Made by a program: the position numbers and the translations under genes
The notes under the pieces: model-generated
The model's database searches: none
The model's input: only the letters and a program-made list of their open reading frames with translations
Told to the model about the DNA's origin: nothing
Shown: in pieces, positions 45,788 through 56,933 of the stretch
Layout: each line of letters starts with the position of its first letter
Position numbering within the stretch: position 1 is the first letter of the stretch
Source of the DNA: Tetraselmis striata
Lineage: Eukaryota > Chlorophyta > Chlorodendrophyceae > Chlorodendrales > Chlorodendraceae
Assembly (NCBI GenBank): GCA_006384855.1
Contig: VCJN01001919.1
Location: 124,001-188,000, forward strand
Reading direction: 5' to 3'
DNA: 64,000 bases

Positions 45788-47777
45788 CCGTCCCCCTCTC
45801 CCTCACTTCGTGCTTTCCATTCTTGCGGGTGGCCGACATGCTCCTACCCGAGAGAACATAGTAATCCAAGCCAAGGCGCTTTTTCGGCAAACCACACAGC
45901 CCCCGTCCTTCTAAATCAGCCTTACGAAGTGGAAACCCGGCGGGATGTAAGGATGACCCGGCGGTCGTCAGTCAGACGGCACTGTCAAATACCGGTAATT
46001 AACATGGAAACGATTAGCTAATTAGCGTGCCACCCTATCCGCTTCAAGGCAATCACCTACTAATAGTAGTGGTAATTAGCACTCGGGAAGGTTCTGAACA
46101 TTAAGGGCACGAATCAATTCCACCAAACGCTGTATATATCACCCTCGGGTATGTTCAATATCCGAGGCGGTACGAGAACTCGTGCGTGTACCATGCGCGC
46201 CTTCGTACTAGTAGTTAATGTACTAGTACAGCAAGTTCCTAGCATGGATGGGCTTCAATAAGTACTGCACAGCGACCTTTAGTGACTGAAGCCTGCAGTT
46301 AAGTTACCGCACTGCAACGTGCAATACCGGCCAAAATGGGCTGCAGTAGTGTAACTTAGCCAAATCACCAGGATAAGATTGTGAGAGGTAGGGGCGCAGT
46401 GGGTAATGCGTATGGCAGTTGCTCCGGCCGTCGCATGCCACAGTCACACACGTGCCATGTCCGTATACCCCGCCGCCATCGGAGGTCACATCCCGCACAC
46501 ATCCCAACCCACAACCTCACCACTACTTGTCCCCACGCCTCCGCGTCGCAGGGGATGGCACCCGACATGCCACGAGGCAAGAGGCGAGCGGCGCGACGGC
46601 TACATAAGACCGCGGTGACGGCAACCATGCATGATCGGAACGACAGCGACATGCCGGATGCCGGCAGCGGCGGTGCCGCCATCGCCATGCCGGACGCAAG
46701 CGACACCGCCGCCGCCACCACCACCAGCCCCATCATCAACCGGCGCATCATCAACGGTGCCGCCACCGCCACCGAGACAGCCCAAGGGCAGCCTCATGAG
46801 GAGGCGCGATAGTCCTCGGCGACGACGGCAGATTTAATGTTACATATTATTACCGCAAACGTTTTTGTTCATTTTTATTACATTTAGCATGCATCATGCT
46901 ACTCATTACAATAAACGCATATGATGTGATATGCCATGCGTTGCATGTTGCACTGAAGGTTGCAGCCCTTGAAGGCTTAAGCTAAAGGCTGCACGGCTAC
47001 TATACATACATACAGGTGCCGACGCACCTAGAAGAAAGACACGTTTTAAGACTTTTGAGGGTCGGTTTCCGCATTTTCATAATTTTCGCAATATATTCGT
47101 TGTGATGTCGTATTAAAATGAGCTAATAGAAGTGACTGATTTCTTGTAGCGCGGTTTCTTGTAGGCGCGTCGGCACCTGTACATCACATGCCGTACCACA
47201 ATATGCCGTACCACCTTGCGTATTATTACAATACCGGTAGTACCGCTATCGTTGGACATGGTTTCGAATATACTGCTTACATCGATCGGTGCTTTAGCAT
47301 ATGCGCACTACAAACAAAACTAAAGCATCTGTGAAAGGTTGCCATCAAAATAGAGACACAAGCATGAAACCAAGGGTTAAGCAAGAGGCAAGGGAGCCAA
47401 GAACCAAGGTAGAGCCAAGGGTCCCAAGAAGTCGCCAAGCTGCCATGGAACCAATTGTCACGGGAAACATTGCAGCCAAGGAACGGCCAGAAAAAAGACC
47501 GAATAAAGGGAAACATGAAACCAATGGGGACCACCGCCCAGGGGTAGGCCATCAGCCGCGGCGAGTGCGCTTGCAGCCATCAGCCGACGGACTTGGTTTT
47601 ACTACTTTAATAGTATAGAAGAACGAGAATATACGCGATGTAGAAATTGGGGTGCCGGCAAATTGATCGGAGCTCCGTGAAGCATCCATGATTATTTCGC
47701 CTAATGACCCAAGAGGCACGGCGCACGTTATTCTTATCCAACGAAGCGTCGTCGATTTTTCGGCGGTGAGCTTTATT
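45788..47777. other. Gene-poor DNA with one low-complexity ORF
   Basis: The only notable frame is 46381-46812 (+), Thr/Ala/His-rich with a basic stretch (MPRGKRRAARRLHK), possibly spurious. The rest is AT-rich or simple sequence (for example a TTATTACATTTAGCATGCATC region near 46880). No confident gene. Confidence 0.45.
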
Positions 47778-48330
47778 GACGTACGGGTACCCGTATAGTG
47801 CAGCGGATCGGGCCTATAGGTGCATGACTAAAGCGCTTATCTACTGGCATGTACTACTAAGTACTATAATCCATCCACCCACCCGCCCACCCGCCCACGG
47901 TCCTTAGTTAGACAACCGTCCGACTACGATCTCACGGTTGGGAGGTACCGGTACTGGTACGTACTCGCTACTCGCTGCTGGTAACGGGAAAAAAAACTCG
48001 GGTATAGCGACTACTTCAAAGCGCTGGCATTGCGAACGCTCGCTGCTGGCTAGTAATCCTTACTGGTACTCGCTACTCGCTGCTGGTACTGCTGGTACTG
48101 GTGTGAGTTACAAAAAGGGCAGTTCCCCAGAACTGCTGGTACTGGTACGGGTACTCGCTATATTTACATGATGAGCTAGCAGCGCAGAAGGCGATATCAG
48201 GAAATCACCATCAAAAAAAAGGACAATCAGAAAGGTCCTCTACAGCGACTGCGATGTGGAAGCAGTAACTGGTACTCGCTACTCGCTGCTGGTAATGGAA
48301 AAAAACTATGGTACTTCAAAGCGCTGGCAA
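47778..48330 (+). repeat. Duplicate of 28.44-28.72 kb plus simple-repeat array
   Basis: 47778-48050 is a diverged direct copy of 28440-28720. It runs into a degenerate array of GGTACTCGCTACTCGCTGCT units, interrupted by a TGGTGTGAGTTACAAAAAGG fragment (48098) and a dispersed-family copy (48165-48275). Confidence 0.8.
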
Positions 48331-48484
48331 TGCCAAGGCTCGCTGCTGCAAAATCGACGCATCGCTGATTCAACTGTCAAGTTACTTCATATGAAATGCG
48401 TTCTCATGCGGGTGCGTCGGCATCCGTACCAGTAGCATTAGCCTTGCCCATAATGCTGATGTGATGTTGATGAGTACTCATTTT

Positions 48485-48925
48485 TACATGAGCTAGCAGC
48501 AGAAGGCGATATCGGAAATCACCAAAAAAAGGACAATCAGAAAGGTCCTCTACAGCGACTGCGGGGTGGAAGCAGTAACATGAGAAGACGCGGAATGGGC
48601 ACGAGCACATACACGCATCAGACTTGGCCATCTGCACACCGGCAAAGAGAATGCCGCCCAGGGCACCATGCACGCAAGCCGAGACCCGCTGCAACAGCCC
48701 CCGCCGTGTGCGCGACAGGTGACGGCGGAACTCAGCAGGTTGGCCAGCGACAAAGTTCCGAAGTGCCTGACCGGATTGACCACGAAGAAAGCAAGAGGTC
48801 GGGGCGGAAGGACCGCCAGGGAGGTTGCGCACAGCCAACAGCACCGCGAAGATGTAGACCACCGTCAAAGCGGACTTCCCGAGACGGCCGCGGTCCTCAA
48901 CCACAAAAGGGTAGTACCGGTAGTA
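48485..48925 (+). repeat. Longest copy of the dispersed repeat family
   Basis: Starts TTACATGAGCTAGCAGCAGA, shares 30951-31215 over its first 265 bases, and continues colinear with the reverse of 29270-29500 to about 48925. One minus-strand frame is open for 166 codons across it but shows no known domain. Confidence 0.8.
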
Positions 48926-48954
48926 TGCTGATGAGTAATCATGTATACTGGTAC

Positions 48955-49878
48955 TACGCGCCGTTCGACAGGGTTGGACGAGACGGTGGACGGGTTCTAT
49001 CCCCCGGGAACGTACCGTACGGGTTTAATTCATCCCGTCCACCTCGTTTAGCGGGCTGTGCTTGCGATACGGGTGGACGAGATTTCGGAGTGGACATGAT
49101 GAAATGGCGGACCGCGCGCGGTGACGGTATCGTTGGGATATGATCGCAAACTGATGGCGCGTATGAGACATAGCGGCCCCGCAATCACCCGAACGGGGCG
49201 CCTTTTCGGAGGCTGCCCTTGCTTCTCAACCGCCGTATCCTGAGAAACCGATCCGCGGGAACCATGTGCACGCAGCACGGACGAGCTGGCAACCTCAGGG
49301 GACGAGCCGGTTTTAGGTGGCGCTTGCTGCGGCGGCTGCTTACTGGACACCCCGGACAGCAGCTGGACAGACTTAGTGACTGCGGCGACAACACTCCCGA
49401 TTACACCGCCCGCAGAGGGCGAGGATGCGATGGGGACGTCTTGAGACGGGTCAGCCATCTCAAGAAATTGGCGAGCGTAGTAGACGGTGTAGTGTGGCAC
49501 GCGGCAACAGAGTGGAGGGCCCAGAACTGCCGACGGCTTCCAACTTGCAGCCTCGGCGCAACATCGCAATGCGCGATGGTGACGGCCGCGGAGCTAAGGG
49601 ATGCTGGCGCGACGCCGCGGCGTGCGCGGTGGTAGCATGGGTTGGTGCATATAATGACACTATTAAGTATTGTTATGTTTAGGAACTCGTCCACTCAGCG
49701 GTGGACGAGATCACCGATTTTGGGCGATTTCAACCTGTCCATCGCTCACGACGGCAGTGGACCAATTGATACCGGACGCCCGTTCAAGTACGCGTGGACA
49801 AGATGCTTTCGCGCGTTGCTTTACAGGTTAGATTAGAACCCGTCCACCGTCTCGTCCACCCGTATCAAAAGGCGCCTA
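48955..49878. mobile_element. 0.92-kb element with about 45-bp terminal inverted repeats
   Basis: The left end TACGCGCCGTTCGACAGGGT then TGGACGAGACGGTGGACGGG is the reverse complement of the right end with about six mismatches in the outer 25 bases and none in the inner 20. Internal copies of GGTGGACGAGAT (49067 and 49700) repeat the terminal motif. TIRs without a transposase frame fit a non-autonomous DNA transposon (MITE-like). A TA at the outer edges may be target duplication or part of the repeat. Confidence 0.8.
49048..49458 (-). CDS. Small ORF inside the TIR element, 136 aa
   Basis: ATG at 49458 (MADPSQDVPIASSPS). It is S/P/Q/V-rich and low-complexity in the middle, with no recognised domain. 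It lies wholly between the inverted repeats, so it could be a cargo ORF or chance. Confidence 0.3.
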   Translation of the reverse strand: MADPSQDVPIASSPSAGGVIGSVVAAVTKSVQLLSGVSSKQPPQQAPPKTGSSPEVASSSVLRAHGSRGSVSQDTAVEKQGQPPKRRPVRVIAGPLCLIRAISLRSYPNDTVTARGPPFHHVHSEISSTRIASTAR

Positions 49879-51110
49879 GTGGTAGCGCAGGTACCCTGCC
49901 GTGCCCTTATTTGGGTCCTATCCTATCCATCCTATCCTATCTTCATGTGCCGTGAAGTCGACATCATCATGTCGCGGTACGAGTCCGAGTACGGGTACGA
50001 GTACCATTATTCTATGAGCGCTGCTACCGCCAGCCGCCGCCGCGCAGGCACATGTCTCCGCCGCAGGCACAATACAATATACATATTGATCGAAACGTGA
50101 TTAATATGGGGTTTCCCACCAATCTTCATTCTGGCGTTCTGGCGCAACCCGTAAATTATGCTAGTGGTTTCAACCGGTTAGATTACCGGTATGGTACCAC
50201 CAGCTTTCAGCACATGCTACTTAGGATAGCAACCACCACCAGTTCGCTTGCCATCTTCTAGCTCGTTGCCATTGGCGGCGCAGAGGCTTCGCGTACTTAT
50301 TGTGCGCGCGAGGGCCGTAGAGGCTGATAAAGTCCGCACCGATGTCACCGGTGGCCGTAAGTCGTCGTACCATGCACGCACATGCGTTACATCATCGGCA
50401 ACGATAGTAGACCCCCCTCGGTAATGTCCCGACTCGTGCGTCCGAAGTCGCTCTCCGTTCTTGCCTTCGCTTTACAGCTGGGACATTTTCGGGTGGCAAT
50501 GTGCTGCACGGTATGGAGTTGGATCAGGGCTCCCCATGTGTGTGTGTGTGGGGGGGGGGGGGGGGGGGGGTAAACTTCAACACCCGAAGCTGAGTCGCAG
50601 TACGGGCTTTCGTGGGCTCCTGCGGTGGAGCACCCTCTCGCATAAATTATTGACATACCCGCAGTGGTCATCTCTTGAAGTTAGGTGTGCGGCGGACGTG
50701 CTCAACATACCATGGCCGTTCCTCGTCGCGATTGTCAACAAAGACAACAGACAACTACGCCTACCGCAACAAATCGGTGCGGACTGAGGAGGACGTCCAT
50801 GTCGTCCGGATGGCCGTTTGCCGTTATGCAAGACACTTAAACTCGGCTCGCGGGCCCTCGCAGCATGGCATTATCAGTGGCATCATCAACGGTAGTCGTT
50901 GCGCGTTGTGTTTCTTCCGAACTACCCGTGTAATTAGTCCGTTACGGGGATGGCGCCGCTCATGCGCTTGTGTATTGAGAGGGCTCGTTGCCCTCGCCCT
51001 AACAGAGCCTTGGCAACGTTTGTTTTTGCTGTAGTGGGGAGCGTCTGCGCGCCTCAGCCCGTTGCGTGTGCGACACTCTCCACTGCGACGTCGTCGTCAC
51101 AAGAACAACG
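49879..51110. other. Gene-poor DNA
   Basis: Short ORFs only. A GTGTGTGTG-G-run junction lies at 50536-50570. No exon is supported. Confidence 0.45.
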
Positions 51111-51119
51111 ACAACCTCG

Positions 51120-51900
51120 AGTTGCGCGCCGGGGGGGCAGCTCTACCACTACCTGGCGTACCCGACGTCTCGTGGCGGCCGTAACTACCATACCCCTACC
51201 TAAGTCTCCGGCTCCGGGTGTGTACCCACGGCGGCCGTCGCTCACCTAGTGTGCGCAGCGGCGGCGGCCGCCTCAACACATCCCTCGCCCAACTGGTAAC
51301 GTTATAGGTCGGCGCATGCTACCAGAACCTCTAAGCCGGCCAACCCCTGACTCTCGACTCCGACACCCGGTATCGCCACGCCGCGAGCTGCCCGCCGGGG
51401 GCAGCTCCGCCACATGCAAGACGCGGTCTGCGCACTCCGTGGCGTCATCGCACGCTTGATGCATCATCGCATGTTCTTGGCCGGCGGTCGCCGCCGGTGC
51501 AGCAACGACGGCATCATCGCCACACTCCGCACATCAGCAACCGTAAAATCGGCGTACCGAAGTCGGTCGGCCTACATCAACATCGACGGCCTACCGATCC
51601 GACTTCTTACCTCCGACATCGCGAACTGCCCGCCGGAGGGCAGCTTCGCCATTTCGTCGCGCACCATTTGCGTTTCGTGGCATCACCGTGGGCCTACGGC
51701 TTGCGAGCTCGTGGTCGGCAGCCGTCGCCCGTGCAACAACGGCAGCCGCTTCGCCACACTCCGTACTACTGCGAGACCAACGACGACATCGTCCTATACC
51801 GAGTCAGCTGGCGCCCTTTCGCGACATCGCTGACCACCAACCCCGCCACACAACAAATCCAATACAGCACGACCACCACTTTGAGATTCAAATGTGACGC
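51120..51900. repeat. Diverged tandem repeat, about 240-265-bp unit, three copies
   Basis: Similar blocks start at about 51120, 51387 and 51625 (GCTGCCCGCCGGGGGCAGCT or close variants). Each is followed by a CGCCGCCGGTGCAGCAACG / CACACTCCG.AC block (about 51248, 51490 and 51720). The hairpin-forming GCTGCCCGCCGGGGGCAGC is a near-palindrome kept in each unit. Confidence 0.65.
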
Positions 51901-52342
51901 AAGTGTGCCCTACTGGTGACGAATGACGACATACGGGGACGATACGGGACGGACGAGGGACGTGGATTTCATACCGAGTAGCGACGACCATCGCGCGCGA
52001 CCTGTAAAGTACTATATGAATTTCTCGTTTCCATAATTTCATCAAATTGATATGCGCACGCGGGCTCGCGTGTCGCCCGCCGACGCGGAGCACCCGGGCT
52101 AAGTACAGGCGGCTGCACGTACTCACTGCACATCGCCGCACATCGCTGCACATCCCTGCACATACAACGTTGCACATCCCTCCATGAAGTACGGGGTAGC
52201 CTTGCGGTCACCGCCGCTCACCGTTGAACCAAGCGCGGACAGCCGCGCAGTAGCATTTGTGCTCCCTGCTGGTGGTGGGCTACATCCACCCCAACTCTCA
52301 ACCCCCCCCCCCCCCCCCCCCCGGGCGCGCGCGGCAGCAGGC

Positions 52343-54167
52343 ATGCCGGGAGAGGGATGGATGTCGAGTGTGTCGAAGAATGGCGTGTACACATGCAAGC
52401 ACTGCCACGGCATCGTGACGGGCAGTAGTGAAAGGACGGCGCCAGAGCGGCACTTCCGGAAATACCCGAACTGTAGCCACTCGTTGAAGCGTGCGGCTAA
52501 GTTGCACCGCAAGGCCGCCTTATTACAAGCAGCAGCAGCAGGGCGGCAGCAGCAGCAGCAGCAGCGGCAGGGGCGGCAGCAGGAGTAGCTGCAGCCGTCG
52601 GAAACGGCCCGCCGGCGCCGGTCTCGGAGGACGATGTGCTGGGTGTGGGGGAGGACCCCGTTGGCGAAGACGATATGGACATCGACGCGCCTGCGTGGCC
52701 GCCGGCGGACGTGGAAGCTGCCGATGAGGGCGTGATACGGAAAGGCGATCCCGGTGACTTCTACATGAAGGTCATCGCCAAGAAGTTCCGGGGAGTATGG
52801 CACTACGGCGTGGTAACCGGCGTCGTTACCGAGTGGGTGTTGGAGGACTACGGCGGGGCGACCCAGTGGCGCGCTGTTTTCGAGGACGGTGACATTGTGG
52901 ACCTTCTGCGTTCAGAGGTGAGTGGGCCCGGCCTGCGTGCGGGTGGCACCACTCAACTGCGGTTGTATGGAATCACACGCACCCGCCCGGTCGGCGTGGC
53001 AGGTTGTGGAGGCTATGGCGGCTGCCCAGGAGCACCCCCCTGTGGATGCGGACGGGGATGCTCGCTTGGTAACCGTCCATGAAGGCGATGACTTGTCCAG
53101 TGAATCACGCACCTTGCCCGGCGTGCGTTCAACACAACTCGGCTGGCGGAGGCCAAGCAGAACACTGGCTGCCATGGCGTGTGCCATGTGCATGTGATCC
53201 TGGGCTATGTCAGCATGGTCAACCTCTTCCCCCTCGCGCCGTTCCACCTGTTTTTTTTTGGCTTGGGAAGGGACTTCTGGAGGAAATTTGTCACCGTGCA
53301 GGGCCACATTGGATTCCGAGCTATGAAGCAGGAAGACCGGCGCCAGACTTTAGTCCCGATACCCAGCAACTTTGGACGCGGGTTGCGCCCTTCGTTTGCG
53401 GTGTCCAAGAAGTCGAAAGGTACCCCCCCCCCCCCCCCCCCCCGGGCGTGGGCGTGGGCGTGGGCGTGACGGCATTCCCCTCCATGACTGCAGGGTCAGG
53501 CAAGGTGACGGTGCAGTCCGGCTGGGTCATGGAGGTCTGCTTGCACCACATGGAAACGTTTTCCATTCTTAACGCCGGTCCGCTGTTCGAGGAGGCCCGG
53601 GTGAAGGCGATCATGACCGAGAAGGAGCTCGCGTCCCCATCGGTGGTGCGTTCGGTGTCGCGACTGGCTGTGCTTTGGCACATGTACAAGCGCATGCAAG
53701 GAGCTGCGTGGTTCGTCACGCGGTGGGGGTTGCAGAATGTGGTGACGGAGGAGGACGGCCCCGAGCGCAAGGCGCAGGTGGACGCGCTCACCAGGGAGGG
53801 GAGGACTCGATACCCAGCGCGGCGCCAAGGCGCGGCGGCCGGGGCAGCGCGGCGCCAAGGCGCGGCGGCCGGGGCAGCGCGGCGCCAAGGCGCGGCGGCC
53901 GGGGCAGCGCGGCGCCAAGGCGCGGCGGCCGGGGCAGCGCGGCGCCAAGGCGCGGCGGCCGGGGCAGCGCGGCGCCAAGGCGCGGCGGCCGGGGCAGCGC
54001 GGCGCCAAGGCGCGGCGGCCGGGGCAGCGCGGCGCCAAGGCGCGGCGGCCGGGGCAGCGGGGCGCCAAGGCGCGGCGGCCGAAGCAGCGCGGCGCCAAGG
54101 CGCGGCGGCCGGGGCAGCGCGGCGCCAACGCGAGTGGGATGGGCGGGGCAGCGGTTGCTACCGAGTG
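52343..54167 (+). CDS. BED-finger / Tudor-like / decapeptide-repeat protein (left-arm copy)
   Basis: Starts MPGEGWMSSVSKNG at 52343. A BED-like zinc finger follows (CKHCHG at about residues 18-23, then ERHFRKYPNC), then a Gln/Ala tract on a CAG run. In the next frame comes an acidic linker and a Tudor/agenet-like module (KKFRGVWHYGVVTG then WRAVFEDGDIVDLLRSE, 52770-52917) ending at a GTGAGT donor. Later exon-like pieces are 53003-53070, 53100-53420 (LFFFGLGRDFWRKFVTVQGH) and from 53494 to the end (HHMETFSILNAGPLFEEARV), running into ten copies of a 10-residue repeat. The finger and Tudor frames differ by one step inside the CAG run, in both arms, so splicing or slippage is needed. BED fingers are common in transposases and chromatin proteins; a catalytic domain was not recognised. 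Confidence 0.55.
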
Positions 54168-54729
54168 AGGCGTAGCATCGTTTGCAGTAGCAACGCAGCC
54201 TTTCCGGTTGCATAGTGTGACACCGCATGGATATAACCCAGCAGTACGCGCAAAGTGCAAGTGTTACACGTCCGTGTGCCCCACCCAATGACATTGCGCC
54301 GCACAAAGCCGGGGTGCCGTCGCAGCAACACTCCCAGTCCGTCCGTCGGCCGCAGTACACGCATGACGGGCGTCCGGCCAGGACACGCACATGATAGTGC
54401 ATGTGGCCGCCTCCCGCCACTGCTCGTAGTGCTCCGGTCAACATGGCGACGAGCAAGTCGGCATGTCCCGCAGGTGGCTGCGGGGCGGGTGGCGCGAGCG
54501 GAGCCTCGCTCGCCTCGACAACCCCCTCAGCCCGATCAGTCGCCTCGACCACGGCCTCCTCCGCCTCCTGACGCGGCGCACCAGGCGCATCATCGTCGCC
54601 TGGCAGGGCGTCCCCCCCCCCCGCAACGGCGCCGTCGGCGGTGGCCGACGCCGTGCGTCGTGGCGGGGTATTGTGAGGAGGTGGCCCTAGACATAGGTGG
54701 GGCCGGCACCGCCATGTGTTGCTCCACAT
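53788..54729 (-). CDS. Antisense frame with Cys-rich transposase-like C-terminus (left-arm copy)
   Basis: Minus-strand frame open for about 313 codons. It begins MWSNTWRCRPHLC, then an acidic/alanine linker (APGAPRQEAEEAVVEATDRA), then HYHVRVLAGRPSCVYCGRR-TDWECCCDGTPALCG (54300-54420). The spacing C-x2-C, W-x-C, C, L-C resembles the zinc-binding tails of piggyBac-like and similar DDE transposases. After this the frame crosses the minisatellite in antisense (PRPPRLGAAL repeats), overlapping the BED gene. Compared with the right arm it lacks about 230 bp after TPALCG. It has no DDE catalytic domain, so it is at most a tail or regulator. The part over the minisatellite may be a shadow of the plus-strand gene. 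Confidence 0.4.
   Translation of the reverse strand: MWSNTWRCRPHLCLGPPPHNTPPRRTASATADGAVAGGGDALPGDDDAPGAPRQEAEEAVVEATDRAEGVVEASEAPLAPPAPQPPAGHADLLVAMLTGALRAVAGGGHMHYHVRVLAGRPSCVYCGRRTDWECCCDGTPALCGAMSLGGAHGRVTLALCAYCWVISMRCHTMQPERLRCYCKRCYASLGSNRCPAHPTRVGAALPRPPRLGAALLRPPRLGAPLPRPPRLGAALPRPPRLGAALPRPPRLGAALPRPPRLGAALPRPPRLGAALPRPPRLGAALPRPPRLGAALPRPPRLGAALGIESSPPW
53818..54126. repeat. 30-bp minisatellite, 10 units (left arm)
   Basis: Unit GCGGCGCCAAGGCGCGGCGG CCGGGGCAGC, ten full copies and a partial, almost without variation. It is in frame with the BED gene as the decapeptide ARRQGAAAGA. The right arm has five full copies. Confidence 0.95.
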
Positions 54730-55577
54730 GCGGTGCGGTTCCTGACGCGATAGCTCCGTCGCACCGGTACCGGCGCCGGCACCCCACGCCTGCTGGGCTT
54801 ACCACCAACCGGCATGTTTCCTTTGGGAGGCGGTTCATCCGCGTCGGAGGTGAGCTGCGGTGCCGGTGTGGGTGTGGATACTGCCCGGCCATTAGGGCTC
54901 CCGCCGCCTGCCGCTCCGCCGACCCACGCCGCGGCGTGTGCTGCGCCCCGCATAGTCGCCTCGAATATATTATACATGACGCGGGGACGGGGGGGGGGGG
55001 GGGGGGGGGGGGATTCGTGCGTTTCGTATGTCGGCGGAACGGCGTGCGAAGCTGCGGCTGGCGAAGGTGGTGGAAGTAAGCGTGGCGGCGTCGGCGGCGT
55101 ATTACCGTGCGTGCATGCGTGCGCAACCCCGCGGCAGCAAGCGCCGGACTCGGCGTGTGCCGGCGGCAGAGCTGCGAAGCCATGGACACGGTACGGGATG
55201 CCAAGTCTGGCTAAGCAACTGCCGAGGCTGGCGGCTTAACCCCCATGTCCGGCGGTTGAGGGACGGAAAGTGCGTAGAAGTTGATCGGCAAAGCGGGCAT
55301 ATAAGCCTGGCTGTGCTAGGTTCCTATTAAGTACTGGCGGTTTGTGCTAAGTAATTCGTAGGGGTGGACCATGCAGCGCAGGTAGGGGGCGGTATAAATG
55401 AGGCCGGGCACATATACTGCTCCACGAAACGACACTGTCGCACGTGTAGTTGAATAGACCCCCCCCCCCCCCACCCCCCCCCCCACCCCCCGCCGGGTGG
55501 GCCCGCCGACCCGCCACGGCATGTAATATCTGTCATGCATCGCCGGGGTATGTGTGAGTGGATGCCCCGCCGCCACA

Positions 55578-55608
<31 letters not shown>

Positions 55609-55829
55609 ATTTACACTTTGTGCACTCATTAAGTTTGGGCTGGTTTCGGAGCAATACATACAATGGAACGTAGGACCTGCGCGGAAAGAGGCGGGGCTTG
55701 CGGAGTGCGTTGGGGGTGCGTAGAGTAGCGTGTTGGTGAGATTCGGGGTGCATCGGACGCCGGATGCCCATCCACCCAGCGTAAAAGACGCGTACGTAAT
55801 ATTCACACTATATATATTCACACGCGAAT
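54730..55829. other. Inner part of the left arm
   Basis: Contains the mirror of the right-arm stretch 59530-60660: a minus-strand Ala/Pro/Arg frame (MYNIFEATMRGAAHAAAWVG, from 54977), which would be the N-terminal part of the Cys-rich protein. G- and C-runs lie at 54990-55012, 55458-55490 and 55579-55608. No independent gene is recognised. Confidence 0.5.
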
Positions 55830-56206
55830 GTGTGAAACCCGGACATTCCGTGCCGGATGGGTGGGAATACGGCGTCCGATGCAGCCAAAACCCCAGGAAC
55901 ACGCTATTATTCTATGCACCGCCAATGCACTCCGCCAGCACCGCCTCATTCTCTGTCGATTTCGAAAACGCCTTCACATTATCCACCGCTAATTGCAATT
56001 GCCACCGTGTAATGTTGTCACGATGTGCGCACACAACAACACTTACTATCGGTTCCGACGCGGATGGAGGCGGGGCTGGCGGAGTGCGTTGGGGGTGCGT
56101 AGACTAGCGTGCTGCAAATAATCGGGGTGCATCGGACGCCGGATGCCCATCCACCCGGCGTAAAAGACGCGTAATATTCACACTATATTAACACACAAAT
56201 GTGTGA
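55830..56206 (-). repeat. MITE-like unit, inverted copy
   Basis: Reverse complement of the units at 58407-59514. It carries imperfect inverted ends of about 100 bp (CCGTGCCGGATGGGTGGG with CGGCGTCCGATGCA at one side, CATCCGGCGTCCGATGCACC reversed at the other). No ORF of note. Confidence 0.85.
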
Positions 56207-56933
56207 AAACCGGACATTCCGTGCCGGATGCACTGTGAGATTCAGATGTGACATACGGGTGACGAAGCACTACTACTAGCGACTATTATTTATCCGTGAA
56301 GGCTGCTGCTGCTGGCGGCACGTCCATCCAGTTACGTGCGAGTACATCCGGCGTTATTGCCGGCGGGCGATAAATCCTTTTTGTCATCACCCTGGTAGTC
56401 GTACTAGCCCGGTGAATTGTTACATGGCACTGACGTATAAGGTACAAGGTTGTCCGTGTAGTACCGGGTAGTACGCGATATATTTATTAAGCCGGTACCG
56501 GGTATCTAGTACGAACCCGGGCGCGATGACGAGTCGTCCTGTGGATAACTACGACTATTAGTACATGGGAGCGCAAATCGCAGCCGTACGTATTTGGTAA
56601 CACTGGGGAATTTTGTGTACATTATAGCTAGTACTGCTGAACGGGCCTGCCAGCCGTCCGATCAAAGGTCATCAGATGGGCGGTTTGGCTGCCATGTTTT
56701 GCCAAAGAGTGCTCACGTTACATAAATATTCGCGAGGGGGAGGGCGGGGGCAGGCAGCGGTTTGCCGAAGAATGTTTGAATTACAATATTCGCGACAGCT
56801 GCCGTCGGGGCATGTGGCGGGGGGCGGGGGGGGGGGGGGGGGGGGGGGGCGTGCGGGCGTGGTCTCCCCCCCCCCCCCCGCCGCCCGCCGCTCCCGCCGG
56901 GGGAGTGAGGGGAGGGGGGTAAGGGGGCGGGGG

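Larger units (their letters stand above)
51896..56231 (+). repeat. Left arm of a very large inverted duplication
   Basis: Nearly identical to the reverse complement of about 59115-64000. The match starts at GACGCAAGTGTGCCC (51896), which is the last 15 bases of the window reversed, so the true edge may lie further left here and beyond the window on the right. It includes the BED gene, the decapeptide minisatellite, the antisense Cys-rich frame and one 370-bp MITE-like unit. Confidence 0.95.

Noticed and set aside
46381..46812. 143-aa ORF as a histone-like or nuclear protein
   Set aside because: The basic stretch is short and the rest is Thr/Ala low complexity; not enough to claim a gene.
53818..54126. 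CRISPR-like array
   Set aside because: The 30-bp units are head-to-tail with no spacers and are in frame with a coding sequence; this is a minisatellite in a eukaryotic genome.
54255..55079. 274-aa plus-strand ORF in the left arm
   Set aside because: Antisense to the Cys-rich frame; Arg/Pro-rich, and it crosses a translated G-run.
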